Assembly: GCA_024280885.1 (NCBI GenBank)
Contig: JAJRPF010000027.1
Span: 1-64,000, forward strand
Direction of reading: 5' to 3'
Length of the DNA: 64,000 nt
Origin: Planctomycetota bacterium
Lineage (GTDB): Bacteria; Planctomycetota; JAJSAM01; JAJVHW01
A model generated the notes under the pieces. The model saw only the letters and a program-made list of their open reading frames with translations, ran no database searches and was not told the DNA's origin. Shown piece by piece: positions 6,840 to 17,900 of the stretch. Position numbers and translations under genes: made by a program. Each line of letters opens with the position of its first letter. Position 1 is the first letter of the stretch.

Positions 6840-9452
6840 TCATCGCAGGTCGATGACGGTCTCCTCGCGAAGACGGATCGCGACATCGCGCGTGCCCACG
6901 ACCTTCCCGTCGCGCACGATCTCGAGAGCGACCGTGCCTGCCGGAAGGCCGCGCACGCGAAGGCTCCCGTCATCGGCCGGGCGCAGATCGTGGGCCTCCT
7001 CCGGTCCGATCCGCACACGATACGTCGCAGACTCAGTTGTGGGACGGTGAACCCGCAACGACCCGCCGACGCGCAGCTTCACCTGCAGCGGCTCCGGATC
7101 GCCAGTCGCCGGCACGTCGACGCTGAACACCTGGGAGACCAGGTCGCCGCGAGCCGCGAAGCGGATCGACAGCGCACCCGCGAGCGCGCCGCCGAATGCG
7201 AAGCTGCCGTCCGCGGCGGTCCACTGCATCAGAAAGCGTCCGCTCGCATCCGAGACGAACACCGCGACGCCGCCCACCGGAGCGCCGGACGCCGCGAGCA
7301 GGACGCGACCGCTCACATGCCGATCTCCGGCGACCACGCGGGCATGCCCGGGAACGCCCGTAGCGATCTCGACATCGCGGGTCGTCGTCCAGTCCCAGAG
7401 ATCGCTGCCACTCGCCAGATGAACGCTGTAGCTGCCAGCCGGGAGCGCCTCGAACACCACCTGGCCCCCTGCATCGGTGACCGCCTCCTGCAAGAGCGGC
7501 CCGTAGATCTCGACCTTCGCGCCCGCCCGCGGCTTGCCGTCCGCACCGACGACCTCCACCGTCAGCGGCGCAGCCGCGGGCAGGACACCGAGCCGAGCGA
7601 CGTACTCGCCATCCGCGACCACCTCGATGGACTGCATGTTGACGGTACGATCGGACGTGGTCGCGCCGGTCAGCATGTGCTCGATCCAATCCTCGATCTC
7701 GAGCATCACCATCTGACTCCCGACCGGCACGTTCTCGAAGCGGAAGCGTCCGGTCGTATCGATCGTGCCGACGATGTCCGTATCGCGACCACTCACGTTG
7801 AGGTTCACGCGCTGGCCCACCGCAGGCTTTCCATTGGGCGCCAGCACCTCGACAACGATGGTCCCGGACTCGCGCAGCCGAACCAGCTTGATCACGGTCT
7901 CGCTTCGCAGTGGCACGTCTTCGAGAACGCGGGCGACGTACCCGGGCGCGCGGATCTCCACCTCGTGCGGGCCCTCGCCGAGTCCGGTCACGACAACGCG
8001 GCCCGTGGCGTCCGTGAGCCCCAACCCTGGAGCAGGCGCTGCCGGCGGGGCGTCCTCGTCGATGTCGCGCCGATCCCATTCCGTGAGAAAGAGGATCTCG
8101 GCATCGGGGATGACCGCACCGGACACGGAGTCCACGACGACAAGCGTCGCGTCGCGTTCGGGCACGACGACCACACGGATCGTGGCGCGCTCTCCGATGC
8201 GCAGCGTGGTTGTCCGAGGACGGGCGGGGGCGAAGCCGGACACGGTCGCGGTGGCCTCGATCTCGACGCCGTCGGCGAAGTCGGGGAGGCCCTCGATGAG
8301 GATCGGATTGGCGTCAGCCAAAGCCTGCGGCTCGAGCAGCGACTTCCAGCGCGCGAGTTTCTCCATCAACGCGAAACTCGGCAGGCCTGCGAGGTCAAGA
8401 CTCGCGTGTCCGTTCCGGACCAAATTGCCCGCCTCGTCGACGACTTCGACCTGCAGCGAGATGGTGAGAGCCTCCGCGTCCGGCGTCGCCGCCTCGTCGC
8501 CGAGTCCGAGCTCGCCATTCGGCGCCGCGTTGCCAGTCGCTGCGGCATCGGCGGCGGATCGATCGATCGTCACACGACGTCGCTCGTCGTGCTCGCGCTG
8601 CACGCTCCCGCCGCCATCGTCGGGAGGCGTGGCCGCGGCGACCTCGCCACTCCCATCGTTCCCATCGTCGCCACCACCGAGTGCCATCCAGACACCGCTG
8701 CCGAGCGCGAGAACGAGCGCGGCCATTGCCGCGGGGGCCGACCAACGCTTCCCGTACCGCTGCCACCACGACGCCACGGGCTGCGCGACGATCTCGGAAA
8801 GCGCGACGCCTTCCGTCGCGAGACGATCGAGCCTCCCGAGGAGCGCCTGTGTCGGCTGGATCTCGGCGATGCCCGAGGTCTGCGACTCCGCCGCGACGAA
8901 CGTGAGCGTCACGCCGTAGCGCGCGTCGCTGAGTCGCGTCCGGAGCAGCACGCGCGCCTTCTGAAGGCGCTCCTTCGCTGTGCTGAGGGAGACGTCCAAC
9001 GCACGCGCCAACTCGGCCAGTTGCAATCCGCCGAAGTAGCGCAACTCGACGGGACGCCGGAGCCCCTCGGGCAACTCGGCAACCGCGAAACGCACGTGCT
9101 CGATCTCGTCACGGTGCAGACCTTCCTCGGCGCCACTCTCATGGGTTGCGTCGAACGGTCGCGCGACGACATCCTCGCGGGCACGACGACGCACGTCGCC
9201 GCGGATGTGCATCTTCGCCAGGTTGACCGCGGTCGCCGTCAGAAGCGCGCGACCACTCCGCACCTCGCGCGCAGTCCACGGCGGATTGAGACACTTGAGG
9301 AAGACGTCCTGAGTCACGTCCTCCGCCGCATCGCGATCACCCAGCACGCGATACGCGGCGCGCAGAACGTCGTTGCGGGTGCGCGCCACCAGGGCAGCGA
9401 AACTGGCCTGGTCACGGTGTTCGAGGAATTGGACGAGTGGATCGGCTGACAT
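6840..9452 (-). CDS. ECF sigma-70 factor fused to a membrane span and carboxypeptidase-regulatory-like repeats
   Basis: 870 residues from ATG 9452, preceded by GGAGG. The longer ORF to 9578 adds an Arg-rich leader. Residues about 10-85 are sigma region 2 (DAAEDVTQDVF at 41-51) and about 125-175 region 4 (LPEGLRRPVELRYFGGLQL, then an HTH with LDVSLSTAKERLQKAR). A single membrane span lies at about 238-258 (APAAMAALVLALGSGVWMAL). The remaining 600 residues carry several beta-sandwich carboxypeptidase-regulatory-like or Ig-like repeats (motifs such as GKPRAGAKVEIYG and LPAGSYSVHL). Known ECF factors of Planctomycetota can have long C-terminal extensions. The topology implies cytoplasmic promoter recognition and an exported sensor half. 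No separate anti-sigma gene is adjacent. Confidence 0.85.
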   Translation of the reverse strand: MSADPLVQFLEHRDQASFAALVARTRNDVLRAAYRVLGDRDAAEDVTQDVFLKCLNPPWTAREVRSGRALLTATAVNLAKMHIRGDVRRRAREDVVARPFDATHESGAEEGLHRDEIEHVRFAVAELPEGLRRPVELRYFGGLQLAELARALDVSLSTAKERLQKARVLLRTRLSDARYGVTLTFVAAESQTSGIAEIQPTQALLGRLDRLATEGVALSEIVAQPVASWWQRYGKRWSAPAAMAALVLALGSGVWMALGGGDDGNDGSGEVAAATPPDDGGGSVQREHDERRRVTIDRSAADAAATGNAAPNGELGLGDEAATPDAEALTISLQVEVVDEAGNLVRNGHASLDLAGLPSFALMEKLARWKSLLEPQALADANPILIEGLPDFADGVEIEATATVSGFAPARPRTTTLRIGERATIRVVVVPERDATLVVVDSVSGAVIPDAEILFLTEWDRRDIDEDAPPAAPAPGLGLTDATGRVVVTGLGEGPHEVEIRAPGYVARVLEDVPLRSETVIKLVRLRESGTIVVEVLAPNGKPAVGQRVNLNVSGRDTDIVGTIDTTGRFRFENVPVGSQMVMLEIEDWIEHMLTGATTSDRTVNMQSIEVVADGEYVARLGVLPAAAPLTVEVVGADGKPRAGAKVEIYGPLLQEAVTDAGGQVVFEALPAGSYSVHLASGSDLWDWTTTRDVEIATGVPGHARVVAGDRHVSGRVLLAASGAPVGGVAVFVSDASGRFLMQWTAADGSFAFGGALAGALSIRFAARGDLVSQVFSVDVPATGDPEPLQVKLRVGGSLRVHRPTTESATYRVRIGPEEAHDLRPADDGSLRVRGLPAGTVALEIVRDGKVVGTRDVAIRLREETVIDLR

Positions 9453-9665
9453 GGCTACCTCCGAAGTGGGTCTTCGAAGGGGAGTTGCCGCCGCGTGGCG
9501 AAGTGGCCGGAGAATTCTGACACGATCCGCCGAGCATACGCGGCGAAGCCGCGGCACGCTCGCTCGACGCCGGAACACCCCGTCGCTCCGCGAGCCCTCG
9601 AGCGTCGTCTTCGGAAGATCGGCCGAGGGCTCCCACTCGCTCAGGTTGCACTCGCGAGACGCAGA

Positions 9666-9742
9666 GGATGGTGCCCGGTGATCGCGGACATGCCTGACTC
9701 GGCTGCGGCGACGCCCGCGGTCCGCTACACACCGGGCACCGA
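9666..9742. repeat. Short palindromic repeat, copy C
   Basis: 77 bp in the 483-bp gap between the divergent sigma gene and the 9936 gene. GGATGGTGCCCGGTGATCGC at the left pairs with the right arm CCGCTACACACCGGGCACC. It is followed by CGAGCGACTACGTCGAGATC, which recurs after copy G (27842 onward) with two mismatches and, less well, after the left part of copy B. The rest of this gap shows no gene. Confidence 0.8.
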
Positions 9743-9935
9743 GCGACTACGTCGAGATCTGTTGTTCGCACTCGCGAACTGACGCGTTGACTCACGCACT
9801 TCACACCCATCCGGGGCGTCCCATACGGTACAATATGAAGATCGGTTCAGGAAGTTCGCCGCCGCTCCCGAACCGGCGCAGGACGCGCGCGACGTGCGCC
9901 GAGTGCGACACACAAGGTGCGGTCGAGGAGGCGTC

Positions 9936-10223
9936 ATGAGTACTCGCAAGAAGGACTTCGCAGCTCTCATGGAACGTCAACGCGCCGAGTTGCACGAGCG
10001 GATCGTCGAGTTGGAAGAGCTCAGTGCCCACGCGACCGAGCATGCGCTGTCGTACGACACGGTTGACTGCGAGGCGCGCAGCAAGCACATCGACACGCTA
10101 CGTCGGCTCGACAAGCTCGATCACGAGTGCGAGGAGAAGTGGCACGAGGTCGGAGCGGAGATCACGGCGATGGTGGCCGAGATCCGCCGCGACGTAGAGC
10201 GCCGTGAGGGCTTGACCGCGTAG
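9936..10223 (+). CDS. Small helical (coiled-coil) protein of unknown function
   Basis: 95 residues from ATG 9936 with GGAGG directly upstream; an upstream reading from 9894 lacks such a site. The protein is almost entirely charged and alpha-helical (FAALMERQRAELHERIVEL at the start), with two cysteines too far apart for a zinc knuckle. It faintly resembles the coiled-coil half of DksA/TraR proteins but has no four-Cys finger, so that identity is not claimed. It stands alone between repeat copies C and D. Confidence 0.7.
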   Translation: MSTRKKDFAALMERQRAELHERIVELEELSAHATEHALSYDTVDCEARSKHIDTLRRLDKLDHECEEKWHEVGAEITAMVAEIRRDVERREGLTA

Positions 10224-10293
10224 ACGAGCGTCGATCGCGCCGGTCGTGGATCGAGACATCGCGAACCGGACTTGGGTGTCGAACCGGGAATGA

Positions 10294-10509
10294 AGATCGT
10301 ACCCGGGCGTCTGCGGGCCACCTGGCCTCGACGAGAGACATCGTTGCTCCGCAGCCGACCGGGGACGGCGGGGCGTCCTCGCGAGACCGCGTGGAACGCA
10401 CACTCTCGAAGTCCCGGCGCCGCGCCGCGGTCCCCGTCGAGCGGCGGACCGAGGGCGTCGACGCAGCCAAGCCAGTTGGACCGCCCTGTATCCCTTAGCG
10501 GGTACCATC
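10294..10509. repeat. Long-palindrome intergenic repeat, copy D
   Basis: 216 bp, opposite orientation to copy A: it begins AGATCGTACCCGGGCGTC and ends AGCGGGTACCATC. Its first 130 bp are nearly repeated in copy E at a 270-bp offset. Between D and E lies a 55-bp spacer with GGTCGCCCTCGTTGTCGA that also matches the right flank of copy A (reverse complement), so spacer and element form one larger unit. Confidence 0.85.
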
Positions 10510-10564
10510 AGAGTCGGGCGGTCGCCCTCGTTGTCGAATTCCCTGGAGAGAGCGCTGTCTCTCA

Positions 10565-10700
10565 GATCGTACCCGGGCGTCTGCGGGCCACCTGGCCTCG
10601 ACGAGAGGCATCGTTGCTCCGCAGCCGACCGGGGACGGCGGGGCGTCCTCGCGAGTGCGCCGGGGACGCAAGCGCTCGAAGTCCCGGCGCCGCCCCGCGT
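10565..10700. repeat. Long-palindrome intergenic repeat, copy E (left arm, truncated)
   Basis: Starts GATCGTACCCGGGCGTCTGC exactly as copy D does and stays nearly identical for about 90 bp, then diverges and resumes at CTCGAAGTCCCGGCGCCG. The matching right arm is missing or badly decayed before the next gene starts at 10780. D and E together make a direct tandem with a 270-bp period. Confidence 0.75.
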
Positions 10701-10779
10701 CGTCCTCCCAACTCCACTCCCGCCCTGCGGGCGAAGCTCGACGGGGACCTCCCGCAGCGCGCACAATCGCGCCGACGTG

Positions 10780-11916
10780 ATGATCAGCCCTATCCGGCCG
10801 CTGCGAGCCGCTCTCTACCTCCACCGATGGCGCAAGCTGCGGAAGGACGGGCATGCGATCGAGGTCCGCATCGCGGATCCGGCGCTCTTCCTGCGCCGAT
10901 TGGAGTCGGCCGGTGTCCCCGCGCTCGTGCTGCGGGAGCGCGAGATGGTCGTCTTGACCAACGACGAGTGCGCGGCGACGGTGGCACGTCTCGCTGCCGG
11001 TATGCGGGGCGACGCACTCGTCACGTTCTTCTCGGTCGTCGGCGAAATGGGCAACTTCGGCAAGCTGCCCTACTACCCGCCCGCGTTTGCGGCGGCAATG
11101 CTCGCCGCCCGGGTGCCGCACGAGCTCGGGTTCACGATCGCCGCGCCGCTCCATCGCGTCCCGATGCAGCTCTTCCACGTCTGCTATCAACTGGCCGAAG
11201 AGTCGGGGTTGCCGACGGGCGTTGACCTCCCCACTGGGAACGCGCAACGCGACTACGCGGCGTGGCTGCGGGAGATCGCGCTGGCCGAAGGCGTGGAGCT
11301 TCCGGAGCCGCTCACCCTGGCGTCCATCCACCAGGAACTCGGACGCCTCGGCTGGGACATGCAACTCGATCTCCTCGCGCGCTGGCCGCGGCAGTCGCCG
11401 TGGATCACCCATCTCTTGGACAGTGAGCGCGCGCGTTACGCGGCGATCGGTACCGACCTGCCTTACGTCATCGTCTTCGTGTTCCGCGCGGACGTCTCGG
11501 ACGAGATGCGCGCACTCGCGTACGCCAAGCTCGCGAAGTGGTTCGATGTCCTGGAAGACGGCCCGCTCGACGCCGCACAACGCCTCCGGTGTGAACGTCA
11601 CCTGCGCGGCGGGAATTGGTTCGGGCGACGCGGGCGCGAGGTGCGCGGACCGACGCACTACGTGATCTGCAACGACCCGACACCGGAGCCGGTCACCGAT
11701 CCGGTTCTACGACGCAAGCAACCGCACATGACGAACGAGCGCGTCGGACTGAAGTACAAGCTCCGTGATCAGTTGCGAAAGGCCGATCCAAACTGCCACC
11801 ACGTCGTCCACACGTCGGACAACCCGTTCGAGACGATGCACTTCCTGGAGGTGATCTTCGGGGGAGAGTTCGTGGGGAAGGTGAGCGAACTGACACGGAT
11901 GGTTGCGGCAGACTGA
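10780..11916 (+). CDS. Conserved-looking protein of unknown function
   Basis: 378 residues from ATG 10780 (a GTG sits one codon upstream). The upstream ORF extension to 10531 is translated repeat copy E and is discarded. The protein is soluble, with no signal peptide or membrane span. Features: a basic start (LYLHRWRKLRKDGHAIEVRI), a central region with GEMGNFGKLPYYPP, and a C-terminus with HHVVHTSDNPFETMHFLEVI. The codon use and good length argue for a real gene, but I do not recognise the family. Its stop is 34 bp from the convergent end of the giant FecR protein. Confidence 0.7.
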   Translation: MISPIRPLRAALYLHRWRKLRKDGHAIEVRIADPALFLRRLESAGVPALVLREREMVVLTNDECAATVARLAAGMRGDALVTFFSVVGEMGNFGKLPYYPPAFAAAMLAARVPHELGFTIAAPLHRVPMQLFHVCYQLAEESGLPTGVDLPTGNAQRDYAAWLREIALAEGVELPEPLTLASIHQELGRLGWDMQLDLLARWPRQSPWITHLLDSERARYAAIGTDLPYVIVFVFRADVSDEMRALAYAKLAKWFDVLEDGPLDAAQRLRCERHLRGGNWFGRRGREVRGPTHYVICNDPTPEPVTDPVLRRKQPHMTNERVGLKYKLRDQLRKADPNCHHVVHTSDNPFETMHFLEVIFGGEFVGKVSELTRMVAAD

Positions 11917-11950
11917 GACAGAGGTCGGGGTGTTCGTCACGCCCGCCGGA

Positions 11951-14900
11951 TCACCGCCCCAGACGTCGGCGGGCATCGTCCTGGTGCACTTGAAAGCGAG
12001 GCTGCCACTCACCGTCTGCGAGTTGACGCCACACCTTGCGGGCGTCGCTCATGCGGCCCGCGACGCGGAGGGCTTCGGCGCGATCCCACAAGAATTGAGC
12101 ATTCGTCGGTTCGATCTCGAACGCGGTCGCGAAGCAACGGTCGGCCGCGTCGATGTCGTTCAGCGCGACGAGTTGCTGCGCGAGCTCGTGCCACGGTGCG
12201 CCCTCGTTCGGATGCGCAGCGAGGGGGGTCGTCAGGTAGTCCCACGCGAGGTCGTCGCGTCCCAGAGTACGCAGGATGTGTGCGGCCAGATTGCAGGCCT
12301 GCGTCGGATCGTCGTCCAGCGCGCGCCAACGATCGGTCGCGCGCACGACGCGTTCGACCACCGACTCGGGAACGTCACCGCCGAGTGCTTCAACGGCTGT
12401 GGCGAGCTGTTGGAAGCGTCTCAGCAACGCTCCGTACTGCCGCCGGATCACCGAGAGATCGACGACGTCCGGTAGATCACGGAACGCGAGTTCGACCGCA
12501 CGCTCCTGCCGCAACGCACAGCGGGCGACGGCCCCCTGCTGATCCGCGAGATAGGCACCGAGCCACCACAGTTGCGCGTTGCCCGACGCGTCGTCCGAGC
12601 CGAGCACATCTTCGAGAAGGCGCTCGGCGCGACGCTCTTGGCCGAGCGTCCACAGCACCTCGACGACGGCGAGCGTGACGGGAGTGCGCTCGTCGCTCTG
12701 GCAGCCGTCGAGAGCGAGGCGCAGCAGGTCCTCTGCGAGGGCAGAGTCGCCTTCCCGGTGTAGTTGCAGCGCGGCATAGGGCAGAACGCTGCGCGACCCA
12801 TCGGCGATCAACTTCTTCGCCGCAGCGAGCCAATGCTCACGCCAGAACTCGGAGTCCGTCCCACCGAGAGCCGCGGTGAAGTACGCGTCGATGGGCAGCA
12901 GAGCGCCTGCGGAGAGGGCCTCGTCGTGCAGTGCGACGAACACCTCGCGCGCCTCCGCCCTCGCCTCGGGCGTCCCCATGGATTGCAGCGCCGTCGCCCG
13001 GTCGTAGCGAGCAACACTTGCGTACGCCGGAACTTCGGTCATCGGCAGGAGCAGTTCCGCCATGCGTGCCGCCGTCGTCGGATCGACGCCGACGTAGCTC
13101 CAGTGGAGACGGAGTGCCGCCCAGCGCAGGACTGGGCTCTCGATCCGCGAGGCGTACTCGAGCGCAGCCATCCGCGTCGCGACCGAGCCATCGTCGGATT
13201 CCCGCCCGCTCGTCCAGCGCGCGACGTGCGTCGCCAACCCGGCCAGTTCGTGCAGGAACCTGCCATCGGTGCTGCGCGGTAGAAGCAGGTCGGACTGAGC
13301 GTCTCGATCGGCAGATGCGGCGATGTAGTGCGCGAGCGCGGACTTCTCGTTCCCCACGCGTGGATCGCGATGGAGGTCCGGTGTCCCATCGCGGATCGGC
13401 TCCTCGGGCGTCCACTTGAGCTCGCCGGCCAGGAGGATCGCGAAGAATCCCGGGCGGCGATCGCCACGCTCCAGGAAGCGACGCTGGACGAGGTCGAGGG
13501 CCGCGCCCCGCCGCGTCGCGAAGTGCGCGCCGAGTAAGGCGAGCGCCTTGGTCTGACTCCATGCGGCCATGTTGCCGCTCGCGTACGGGTCGATCTCGTA
13601 TTTGCGCCGGAGGAAGTCAAGCGTGCGGAAGGGCAGCGGCAGGACAACGAGTCCGGCGTCCTCGCCTTCCAGGGGCGGCGCGGCGGCAGCGTCCATCCCG
13701 GTCGCGCTGGCGGATTTCCCCCACGGCGTATCGGACCTGATCGCGATCCCGTCCTCGGAGTACTCGAACGTGACGCTGCCGATCTGCTTGTCGCCCTCGT
13801 AGAGACGTCGCTCGATCAGCCGACCGCCGTCGCCGAAGCTCATCTGCACGCGGGCATTGCCATCCCTGAACGGCACGAGTTCGACCGTGTGGTCGTCGAT
13901 CATCCGAACGTCTGCGCCGACCGCAAGATCCTCCGCCGGCGGCACCAACCAGGGGATCCGCCGGGCGAGGAAGGTCCGCTGATGGCGATCCATCTTCCGC
14001 ACGGAGCCGACGCCGATCTCGGGGTAGAGATGACGCATCTTCGCGCCATCGCAGACAATGATTTCGCGCAGTCCGATCGGGAGCGTGCGCTCGAGGCGAA
14101 AGCGACCGGCCCCGTCGAAGACGACCTGCGCCTCGCTTATCGGCGCTGCGCTCATCGTCCCAGCACTCGTGGGCCACACGCCTGTGGAGGTCCATCCGAA
14201 CGAGCGCGCTCGTTCGATCAGGCGGGCAGCGCCGTCGTCGATCGTCCCGCGCTCCACCGGCCGTCCACCTTCGTTCTCGACGACGGACAGTACGTCCGAG
14301 CGAGATGTGTTCATCCCCGGCGCAAGAGCGAGCAGATCGTTGAAGTAGCGCACGTCGTTGTTGATCCACGGACGCTGGTACTGAAGGGCGGAGCGGAGCG
14401 TTCCGGCATTCAGGATGCGGGCGACGAGGGCATCCAAGGGGCTTGCGATCCCGTCGTGACGCCCGGCAGGGTCGTACGAATCCACCAGGAACAGCCCCCT
14501 CGACAACTCGTCCGGCACGTAGTTCACGTCCACGGTCGGGAAAGCTGGGGGGAGGTAGCCGATTGACTCGAGAAGACTCGACGGCCCACGGGCCGCTTCG
14601 AGGAACGGGCCCAGGAAGTCGATCTGGGTCTGCCCGACGTCCACCGGTCCTTCGCGAGTCGTGAAGAGCACGCGCACGCGCGGATCCCAGACGTCGACGT
14701 TGCTGGCGAACAACTCGTCCTGGATCAGCTTCTGCTCCCAGCTCAGGCGGTAGTAGTCGGAGAATAGCTCGCCATCGGCGGAGACACCGGCGGGCGCGAT
14801 CATCGGCTCCGCCACGCGAGTCCGAACGATGCTGCGATAGAGAAGCTCACGCGTGCGCCTCGGCCATGGCCCTCGAAAGAGCGATGAACTGAAGTCGCGA

Positions 14901-17900
14901 CCGCTCGTCGTGTCCATGATGCGAGTCTGAACGGGGAAGGAGAACCTGATGTCACGGAGACGTGCAGGCTCCGGGCTCGCGAACAGGGAGTCCACTTCGC
15001 CGACGTCCACGGTTCTCCAGTCCAGGCGACTCATCAGGCCATCTAAGTCGGTGTCCTCAAAGGCAACGTCAATTCGATCGTCTTCGCCCCAGGACCGGAC
15101 GTGCCCCAGGGGCATCTGCATCGCATCGAAGAGATTGCGCACGGTCAGGGTTCTGCCCGCGTACTCCTGACGCACGGTGTTCGCGCGCCGCGGATCGACG
15201 ATGAGCTGCGGCGGAACGCGTACGAGGATCGTCTCGAGGAGCGCCGGCAGGTCGGCGGCTCCATCCGGACCCTCGCGCGAGGGTCCGGATGGCGCCTCCT
15301 TCACGAGCAGGATCTCATCCGGCGCGTCGTAGAGCGCCCAATGATCGCTGCGTCCGCGGTCCACCTTGAACTGCGCGTACATCGCCTCGTCCTCCAGAAC
15401 GAGCAGCGATGTGAAAGGCGACATGACGTACATCGCCTTGCTGAGTGCGACGATCTCATCACGATGCTCGGCGGCGTCCTCCGCCAGAAGACGATCGATC
15501 TCGAGTTTCGCCCACTGACGCGGGAGATATCCCGCGCCGGTGACGGCACCCTGAACAGCGACGGTCCGCGACCACGGGCGGCCATCGAGCGTGCCCGCGA
15601 ACGTCACGGACTCGGGCAGTTTTCCACCACCGGCAACGCGCGTGACCGCCACGAGTTCTTCGCCGTCCGACACGGAGTCCTCGAAGGCGAGGAAGCGCGC
15701 CTCGGCATCGTCCACGGCCGTCGCTCCGAGGAGACGCGGCGTGTCGAGCGTTGCCTTCAACTCGAAGGCACGCCACGCAAGCGGCTCTGTCGGGTCGATC
15801 TGCGTATACATCCCGCCGGTCCGGCGCGCCGCCTCCTTCATGAACCCGCGCGACCACCGACGACCGACGGCGACGCCGACATACGCGGCTCCCTCCGGGA
15901 CCAGGCGGGCGAGGGCACCCGGATCGCGTTCCCCGAGCGTTGCGACGCCTCCGCCGACATGCACAATCACCGCCTGCTCCGACCCGGCCGCGAAGCGTCC
16001 TGTCGCCGCAAGCGCTTGCGACAAATCGAACGCACCGACCAGATGTGTGTGGTCCAGGAAATCGAGCGCGGCAGCGACGTTCTTGCGTGTGACGGGGAGC
16101 AACGAGTCCGCCAGAGAACGTGTGCGCGTCGCCGCGGTCACGACTGCGAATCGATCGCCCTCTTCCGTGAGCGCCAAGAGTTCCCGGATGACCTCGACCT
16201 GCGCCCGCGCAACGATCGGGTCGCGTGCACCGGACGATTCGAAGAGGAGGATCCAGTCACGCGACGCGGGCGCCGGAGTGGTCGGGAGATCGGGGCGATG
16301 ACGCGCCATCAGGTATTGCTGCCCGTCCTGCGTGAACGTGCGGAAAGCGGTCGATCCGGCGCCCGGGCTGTCGTCAAGATCCAGCCGCAGAACGACGTCG
16401 TCATCGAGTAGCACGCCCTGCGCGGAAGTCGTCAAGAGCAGGTCCCCCGCGGAGTGCGTAGCCGTCAGATCATGGGAGTCGGAGCGCCAACTTGCAGCGC
16501 CCCCGACGACGCGAGCCGCGAATGACCAGTCGCCGACGAGCCCAAGACTGTGGCCGGCCGGGAAGCGATACGTCACTCCGCCGTACAGCGAGGGGAGCCT
16601 CTGAACGTACGAGAGAACGATGCGCTTCTCTTCGCGCGGTTCCAGCGGGAACACGCGCATCTTGAACGTCGATCCGTCCACCCATTCGAGGAGCGCAGGA
16701 TCGCGTTTTCGGTAGACGATCTGCTCGAAGACATCGCGAGCCCGTTCACGCTCGGCCATCCCGCCTTCCATGCGTCGTCCGGCGACGTACATCGCAAGAC
16801 GCGAGAGCGATGCGTCCGCGGGCAGCGGGAAGTAGAACGTTCCCTCCAGGCGCCGCGTCGCGTGGTTGAAGTAGGTCTGGTCGATCGTCGTGCGCGCGAA
16901 CCCGTCCTCGATGTGGACATCTACGTGGACCTTCCGCAGCGAGAGTCGCGCTTCCTGCCCCGACGGGTCGATCGTGATGAGCGCCCCGCCCTTGAAGTCC
17001 GAAGCCGGAACAAGTGGCGACGCGGCGGCCGCGGCAAGGTCGCGCGTCCAATCCAGGAGATGCGACGTGCGCTCCGCGGACTCGACCGTCGGCGCACCGC
17101 CGCGTTGGACGAGACGCTCGCCAGTCCGAAGCACCTGATCGAGCCCGCTGGCCTCGACCCGCCCGTGGGTGACGAGCATCGACGTCGTGCCGCTCGCGGC
17201 GACGTCCACCGAGAAGCGCGTGCCCAGGGCGATGAACTCGCGCGTCGGTGTCAGAACACGGAATGGATGCGCCGCGTCGTGCTCGACCTCGACGTAGATC
17301 TCGCCGCGATCCACGCGCACGCGCCGGTCGCTCTCCACCTCGACCGTCGTGTCGGAGTTGACGTAGAGCACGGAGCCGTCAGGCAACATCACGCGACGAC
17401 GCTCGGACGCGCCGGTGTGCAGCGTCTCCCCCACGCCAACGCCAACGCCGACGGGCGCCCGACCGAGCGCTCGTGGGACCATGCTGCCCATGCTCTCCGG
17501 GTGGTGCGGAACGGCTGCGATCGCTTCCGTGAGCTGCGCGCTGATCGTCGGCGCCTCCGGACGTCGGCCGTCCACGAACGCTCCGAGCCCGAGAACGCCG
17601 ACGGCAAGCGCCGCGGCGGCTGCAGCCGCTCCGAGTCGGGGCAGGAGCCGCAGTCCGCTCGCTGATCGGCCGGACTCTGACGCTGGAGAGGACACCGGGA
17701 ACGCTCCGGAGGAACCGGATGGAGCGACAGATTCCGTCGTCGCTTTCTCTCGGGCGACCGCGAGGAGCGCGTGCTCGACCCGCTTCGCGAACGCGGGGTC
17801 GGGGACATCCGGCCGGTACGCACGGCCGACCAGTCGCTCGACGTTCGCGTGCGCGTCGCCGTCCCGGTGTGCACCGTCTCCGGGCGCGCCCTCGGGCGAG

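Noticed and set aside
6990..9449. 819-residue plus-strand ORF opposite the tethered sigma gene
   Set aside because: Arg/His-rich translation with no domain signature; the minus strand has clear sigma-factor motifs.
9936..10223. DksA/TraR-type regulator
   Set aside because: The helical pattern is similar, but the four-cysteine zinc finger is missing.
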